From: an uncultured Lachnospiraceae bacterium
GTDB lineage: Bacteria > Bacillota > Clostridia > Lachnospirales > Lachnospiraceae
Direction of reading: 5' to 3'
Length of the DNA stretch: 8,317 nucleotides
Assembly (NCBI GenBank): GCA_905236615.1
Contig: CAJORC010000083.1
Coordinates: forward strand, 1-8,317
A program made the position numbers and the translations under genes. Below are positions 5,186 through 8,317 of this stretch, in pieces. Under the pieces are notes generated by a model that did no database searches, had not been told where the DNA came from, and saw only the letters and a program-made list of their open reading frames with translations. Position 1 is the first letter of the stretch. Each line of letters starts with the position of its first letter.

Positions 5186-7446
5186 CCTGTAGTCCTTTCA
5201 ATATCCACAACATTCTGTACGGAACGGAGTCTCTTGATAATGCCGCTGAGCTCATCTGTATTATGAATATTAAATGAAAGCGAAATAGTTGCTATACCCT
5301 GTTTACTCGTTCTGGTATTCATAGACTGTATCTCGATTCCCAGATCTGAGAATACTTTCGAAACATCTACTATAAGACCGGTTCTGTTAGTGGCATATAT
5401 ATCAATATAGGCAAGGTACTGCTCTTTTTTGCCTTCATTCTTCTGCCATTCTGCTTCTATAAGACGCTTACGGTCAATCTCATTCATATTCATGATATTG
5501 ACACAGTCGGTCCTGTGGATAGATACGCCCCGTCCTCTGGTAACATATCCAACGATCTCATCACCCGGAAGCGGGTTGCAGCATTTAGAGAAATGCACGG
5601 ATACATCGGTTATACCACGGACAATGATACCGCCTCTGTTGCGGACCTCTCCGGCTTTCTTTCCGTTTGCCTCGATCTCGCCCAAGACTTCGCCGTCAGT
5701 AATTTGTTTCTTATGATCGGTCTGATAACGCTCGACCATTTTATTGACAACCTGACCTTCTTTGAGTCCGCCATGCCCGATTGCGGCATAAACTGCATCA
5801 AAATCATGGAACCCGTATTTGAGCATTACAGCTTCCATGTATTCAGGCTTCATTATATCCGAAAGATTAATGGCATGAGCCTTACAGTAATCAGCTACAG
5901 CCTCTTTACCCCTGACGATATTATCTTCCTTAAGCTCATTTTTGAACCACTGGTTTATCTTTGTGCGTGCCTGACTGCTCTTTACGATCTTCAGCCAGTC
6001 ATGGCTCGGTCCGTTTGAATTCTGGCTGGTAATGATCTCGACACGGTCACCGTTCTGAATAACATAGTCAATGGTAACGAGTTTTCCGTTAACCCTTGCA
6101 CCTACCATCTTATTTCCTACGGCAGAATGGATGCTGTAGGCAAAGTCAATCGGTGTTGATCCGGCAGGAAGATTCTTTACGTCTCCTGAAGGTGTAAAAC
6201 AGTACACATAGTCAGAGAAGAGGTTAAGGTCACTCTTAAGGAGATTCATAAACTCCTTATTATCTGACATGTTCTGCTGCCATTCAAGTATCTGTCTGAG
6301 CCATGTCAGCTTCTCTTCCTCGTTGTTTCCGGTAACCTTCTTACCATCAGAAGCTTCCTTGTACTTCCAATGAGCTGCGATACCGTATTCCGCAACACGA
6401 TGCATCTCGAAAGTTCTGATCTGTATCTCAAAAGGCTGTCCGTTAGTGCTTATAAGAGTTGTATGAAGCGACTGATACCTGTTCATCTTCGGCATCGCGA
6501 TATAATCCTTGAAACGTCCCGAAATGGGTTTGTACATTTCATGGATAACTCCGAGTGCAGCGTAACAGTCACGAACTGAATTAACGATGATCCTGACTGC
6601 AAAAAGATCGTAAATCTGATCAAGTGTCTTGTTCTGATTTACCATTTTTTTGTATATAGAAAAGAAATGCTTGACTCTGCCGTTAACAACACCGTCAATA
6701 TCAGCCTCTTTCATCTTTTCTTTTACTTCTTCAACGATCTCTTCGACAAACTTCTCACGCTCCGAGCGCCTTACGGCGATCTTTTCAGCAAGATCATAGT
6801 AAAAGTCAGGCTTCAGATATTTTAACGAAAGATCATCAAGCTCTATCTTAATCTTTGAAATACCGAGTCTCTGTGCAATAGGAGAATAAATATCAAGTGT
6901 TTCCCTCGCAATTTCAATCTGCTTCGGCTGCGGCTGGAATTTAAGGGTTCTCATATTATGCAGCCTGTCCGCAAGCTTTATGAGGATAACACGGATATCC
7001 TTTGCCATGGCGAGGAACATTTTCCTTAAGTTATCTGCCTGAAACTCTACCTTATCACCCTGATATTTAAGCTTACTCAGCTTTGTAACACCATCAACAA
7101 GATGCTCTACTTCTTCGCCAAACTGCTCGCGAAGATCTTCTCCTGTCATTATGGTATCTTCCACAACATCATGGAGAAGACCCGCAACAATTGTCTCCTT
7201 GTCCATTTCAAGATCTGCAAGGATTATCGCTGTCCAGAGCGGATGAATTATATAAGGCTCTCCGCTCTTTCTCCTCTGGTCTTTATGAGCCTCGGAAGCC
7301 ACAGAATAAGCCTTTTCAACAAGAGAAATATCATCAGACGGGTGATACTTATGAATAAGATCAATAAGGCACCTGTACAATTCTTCAGGGCTTGTAAAAC
7401 AGAAATTCGGACACATTCTGCTGGTATCAAATACTTGATCTTCCAT
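5182..7446 (-). CDS. relA: Bifunctional (p)ppGpp synthetase/hydrolase, long RSH family (Rel)
   Basis: Makes and degrades the alarmone (p)ppGpp. It is activated on ribosomes stalled with uncharged tRNA and is the central stringent-response enzyme. The 754 residues contain every domain of a long RSH (numbered from the ATG). The HD hydrolase (about 45-195) has His68, HDVVED at 92-97 and LADRLHNMRT at 158-167. The synthetase (about 230-365) has GRFKDYIAMPK at 310-320, YQSLHTT and EIQIRT. The linker reads EYGIAAHWKYK. The TGS domain (about 412-475) starts VYCFTPSGDV. A helical region follows, then the Cys-containing zinc-finger/RIS segment FSKCCNPLPGDEIVG near 619-633 and an ACT domain (about 675-750). 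The intact hydrolase motif and the RxKD form of the synthetase loop indicate both activities. Starting at the ATG at 7446 fits the GGTGGGG ribosome binding site; an in-frame GTG at 7458 lies inside that site. First gene of the putative operon. Confidence 0.97.
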   Translation of the reverse strand: MEDQVFDTSRMCPNFCFTSPEELYRCLIDLIHKYHPSDDISLVEKAYSVASEAHKDQRRKSGEPYIIHPLWTAIILADLEMDKETIVAGLLHDVVEDTIMTGEDLREQFGEEVEHLVDGVTKLSKLKYQGDKVEFQADNLRKMFLAMAKDIRVILIKLADRLHNMRTLKFQPQPKQIEIARETLDIYSPIAQRLGISKIKIELDDLSLKYLKPDFYYDLAEKIAVRRSEREKFVEEIVEEVKEKMKEADIDGVVNGRVKHFFSIYKKMVNQNKTLDQIYDLFAVRIIVNSVRDCYAALGVIHEMYKPISGRFKDYIAMPKMNRYQSLHTTLISTNGQPFEIQIRTFEMHRVAEYGIAAHWKYKEASDGKKVTGNNEEEKLTWLRQILEWQQNMSDNKEFMNLLKSDLNLFSDYVYCFTPSGDVKNLPAGSTPIDFAYSIHSAVGNKMVGARVNGKLVTIDYVIQNGDRVEIITSQNSNGPSHDWLKIVKSSQARTKINQWFKNELKEDNIVRGKEAVADYCKAHAINLSDIMKPEYMEAVMLKYGFHDFDAVYAAIGHGGLKEGQVVNKMVERYQTDHKKQITDGEVLGEIEANGKKAGEVRNRGGIIVRGITDVSVHFSKCCNPLPGDEIVGYVTRGRGVSIHRTDCVNIMNMNEIDRKRLIEAEWQKNEGKKEQYLAYIDIYATNRTGLIVDVSKVFSDLGIEIQSMNTRTSKQGIATISLSFNIHNTDELSGIIKRLRSVQNVVDIERTTG

Positions 7447-7452
7447 AAATAT

Positions 7453-7462
7453 CCCCACCTTT
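7453..7462 (-). promoter_or_regulatory. Ribosome binding site of relA, which decides the start codon
   Basis: AAAGGTGGGG on the minus strand, with 8 bases between AGGTGG and the ATG at 7446. The upstream in-frame GTG (7458-7456) is part of this site and so cannot be the start. The protein therefore begins MEDQVFD and has 754 residues. Confidence 0.8.
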
Positions 7463-7477
7463 CTCTTAAATTTATCT

Positions 7478-7494
7478 GCCGGTAAACTACCTGC
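7478..7494 (-). other. Small imperfect stem-loop in the relA leader
   Basis: On the minus strand GCAGGTAGTTTACCGGC can fold with GC/GC, one A-G mismatch, then GGTA/TACC around a GTT loop. It lies about 16 bases upstream of the relA ribosome binding site, in the predicted 5' leader. It is short and has no T-run, so it is not a terminator. A regulatory role is only a possibility. Confidence 0.25.
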
Positions 7495-7505
7495 TTCATA
7501 GCCAT

Positions 7506-7535
7506 ATTATAAATGACTACAAAAAACACTTTCAA
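7506..7535 (-). promoter_or_regulatory. Predicted sigma-A promoter P2 for the relA operon
   Basis: Minus-strand TTGAAA (-35, 7535-7530) and a perfect TATAAT (-10, 7511-7506) are separated by 18 bases. Transcription would begin near 7499, giving a leader of about 53 bases before relA. It lies in the only sizeable intergenic gap of the window, directly upstream of the first gene of the tightly packed block. Confidence 0.75.
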
Positions 7536-7536
7536 A

Positions 7537-7565
7537 ATTATATATTCTTTTATCTCAAAAATCAA
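7537..7565 (-). promoter_or_regulatory. Predicted second sigma-A promoter P1, upstream of and in tandem with P2
   Basis: Minus-strand TTGATT (-35, 7565-7560) and a perfect TATAAT (-10, 7542-7537) are separated by the ideal 17 bases. Its -10 element ends one base before the P2 -35 element, so the two promoters are immediately adjacent and would compete for polymerase. AT-rich DNA raises the chance of a coincidental match, so it is less certain than P2. Confidence 0.5.
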
Positions 7566-7576
7566 GTTTCCGATAC

Positions 7577-8317
7577 TTAAACCGCTACAGGGATGTTCTT
7601 GACCTGCTCTCCCGCCTGATAATTTTCAAGTGAAACATCATCGGGAGTGAACTCATAGAAGTCCTTAACATCAGGATTTAAGTGGAATATAGGGGCCGGA
7701 TACTGCTCACGGCTGATCAGTTCCTTTATGATGTCGACATGACGGTCATAAATATGGGCATCAGCAATAACATGAACCAGTTCTCCGACTTCCATCCCCG
7801 AAACCTGTGCAAACATATGAACCAGCACGGCATACTGAACAACATTCCAGTTATTCGCAGTAAGCACGTCCTGTGATCTCTGGTTTAACACCGCATTCAG
7901 CACAAGCTTATCGCTGCCCTTTCTCTCTGTAACATTAAAAGTCATTGAATAAGCGCAGGGATACAGACCCATCTCCGAAAGATCATGATGATTATAAATA
8001 TTGGTCATAATCCTTCTGGAAAACGGATTATTTTTCAGATCATACAAAACCCTGTCCGTCTGATCAAACCAGCCTTCCGAATACTTATGTTTAACTCCCA
8101 TCTGATATCCGTAAGCCTTGCCGATCGTTCCGTTTTCATCCGCCCATGCATCCCATATATGTGAACTCAGTTCGGATACCTTGTTGGACTTCTTCTGCCA
8201 TATCCACAGCAGCTCATCCGTCGCACTCTTTAAGGCTGTCTTTCTGAGAGTGATGATGGGAAATTCCATGCGAAGGTCATATCTGTTTATCACTCCGAAT
8301 TTCTTTATGGTATATGC
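7577..8317 (-). CDS. thyA: Thymidylate synthase ThyA, N-terminus cut by the window edge
   Basis: Converts dUMP to dTMP using methylene-tetrahydrofolate, which becomes dihydrofolate. The last 246 residues are visible. The frame stays open to the edge, reading AYTIKKFGVINRYDL, which matches the TIxxFGVxNRYDL region of the family. The GTG at 8293 is thus an internal valine, not a start, and roughly 35-40 residues are missing. Visible landmarks, in fragment numbering, are LRKTALKSATDELLWIWQ near 24-41, HIWDAWAD, SRRIMTN near 100 (phosphate-binding arginines), the nucleophile Cys121 in LYPCAYS (codon 7957-7955), QRSQD near 146-150, and DAHIYDRH near 186-193. The usual GxPFN after QRSxD is replaced by TANNWN, although the asparagine that corresponds to E. 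coli Asn177 is kept. The C-terminus ends in VAV, like B. subtilis ThyA. The downstream neighbour is relA, not a dihydrofolate reductase gene. Confidence 0.95.
   Translation of the reverse strand, partial: AYTIKKFGVINRYDLRMEFPIITLRKTALKSATDELLWIWQKKSNKVSELSSHIWDAWADENGTIGKAYGYQMGVKHKYSEGWFDQTDRVLYDLKNNPFSRRIMTNIYNHHDLSEMGLYPCAYSMTFNVTERKGSDKLVLNAVLNQRSQDVLTANNWNVVQYAVLVHMFAQVSGMEVGELVHVIADAHIYDRHVDIIKELISREQYPAPIFHLNPDVKDFYEFTPDDVSLENYQAGEQVKNIPVAV

Noticed and set aside
7456..7458. GTG as an alternative relA start
   Set aside because: It lies within the GGTGGGG ribosome binding site; the ATG at 7446 has proper spacing.
7102..7485. Plus-strand open frame of 127 codons antisense to the start of relA
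   Set aside because: It lies inside a convincingly coding gene, has no family resemblance and no evident start signal; treated as a shadow, as are the other plus-strand frames (411-638, 660-1067, 1992-2423, 3813-4121, 5515-6018).
7555..7580. Possible terminator just after the thyA stop
   Set aside because: Only a 4-base AAGT/ACTT stem with a 7-base loop can be drawn before a short T-run; it is too weak, and the region overlaps the P1 promoter.
8291..8293. GTG as the start of thyA
   Set aside because: The frame continues to the window edge and the upstream residues (AYTIKKFG) match the family, so this is an internal valine.
1..8317. Mobile element, CRISPR array, tRNA/rRNA or foreign island
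   Set aside because: No transposase, terminal inverted repeats, regularly spaced repeats or tRNA-like folds seen; all genes are housekeeping in type and uniform in style.

Overview
The window carries eight protein-coding genes, all on the minus strand, so transcription runs from high to low coordinates. The tight packing, strong AGGAG-type ribosome binding sites, moderate-to-low G+C by eye, a FabK-type enoyl-ACP reductase and the order rel - metallo-hydrolase - hisS - aspS all point to a Firmicute of class Clostridia, most likely Lachnospiraceae (inference; there is no rRNA marker here). No mobile element, CRISPR array, tRNA or rRNA is visible.

Layout in transcription order. (1) thyA (thymidylate synthase), cut by the right edge: its N-terminus lies outside the window and it ends at 7577. 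(2) A 130-base gap (7447-7576), the only real intergenic region. It holds two well-formed sigma-A-type promoters in tandem pointing into the next gene, plus a roughly 53-base leader. (3) relA/rel, a full-length bifunctional (p)ppGpp synthetase/hydrolase. (4) An MBL-fold hydrolase of glyoxalase-II type, overlapping relA by ATGA. (5) hisS. (6) aspS. (7) A 115-residue protein of unknown function. (8) fabK. (9) The first 48 codons of fabD, cut by the left edge. Gaps within genes 3-9 are 48 bases or less and contain no terminator, so the relA-to-fabD stretch looks like one transcription unit.

Together the genes would couple the stringent-response alarmone enzyme to two aminoacyl-tRNA synthetases, whose failure produces the uncharged tRNA that activates Rel, and to the start of a fatty-acid elongation block. 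thyA appears to be a separate upstream unit, though read-through is possible because I see no convincing terminator after it.

This is mostly housekeeping DNA and I do not see a clear undescribed system. The points worth checking are: a HisRS that looks like the Bacteroidetes/eukaryote-like lineage with a short C-terminal domain; an AspRS with an alphaproteobacterial-style motif 2; no room for the T-box that often controls hisS-aspS in Firmicutes; the unknown small protein between aspS and fabK; and a thymidylate synthase whose usual GxPFN motif is replaced.
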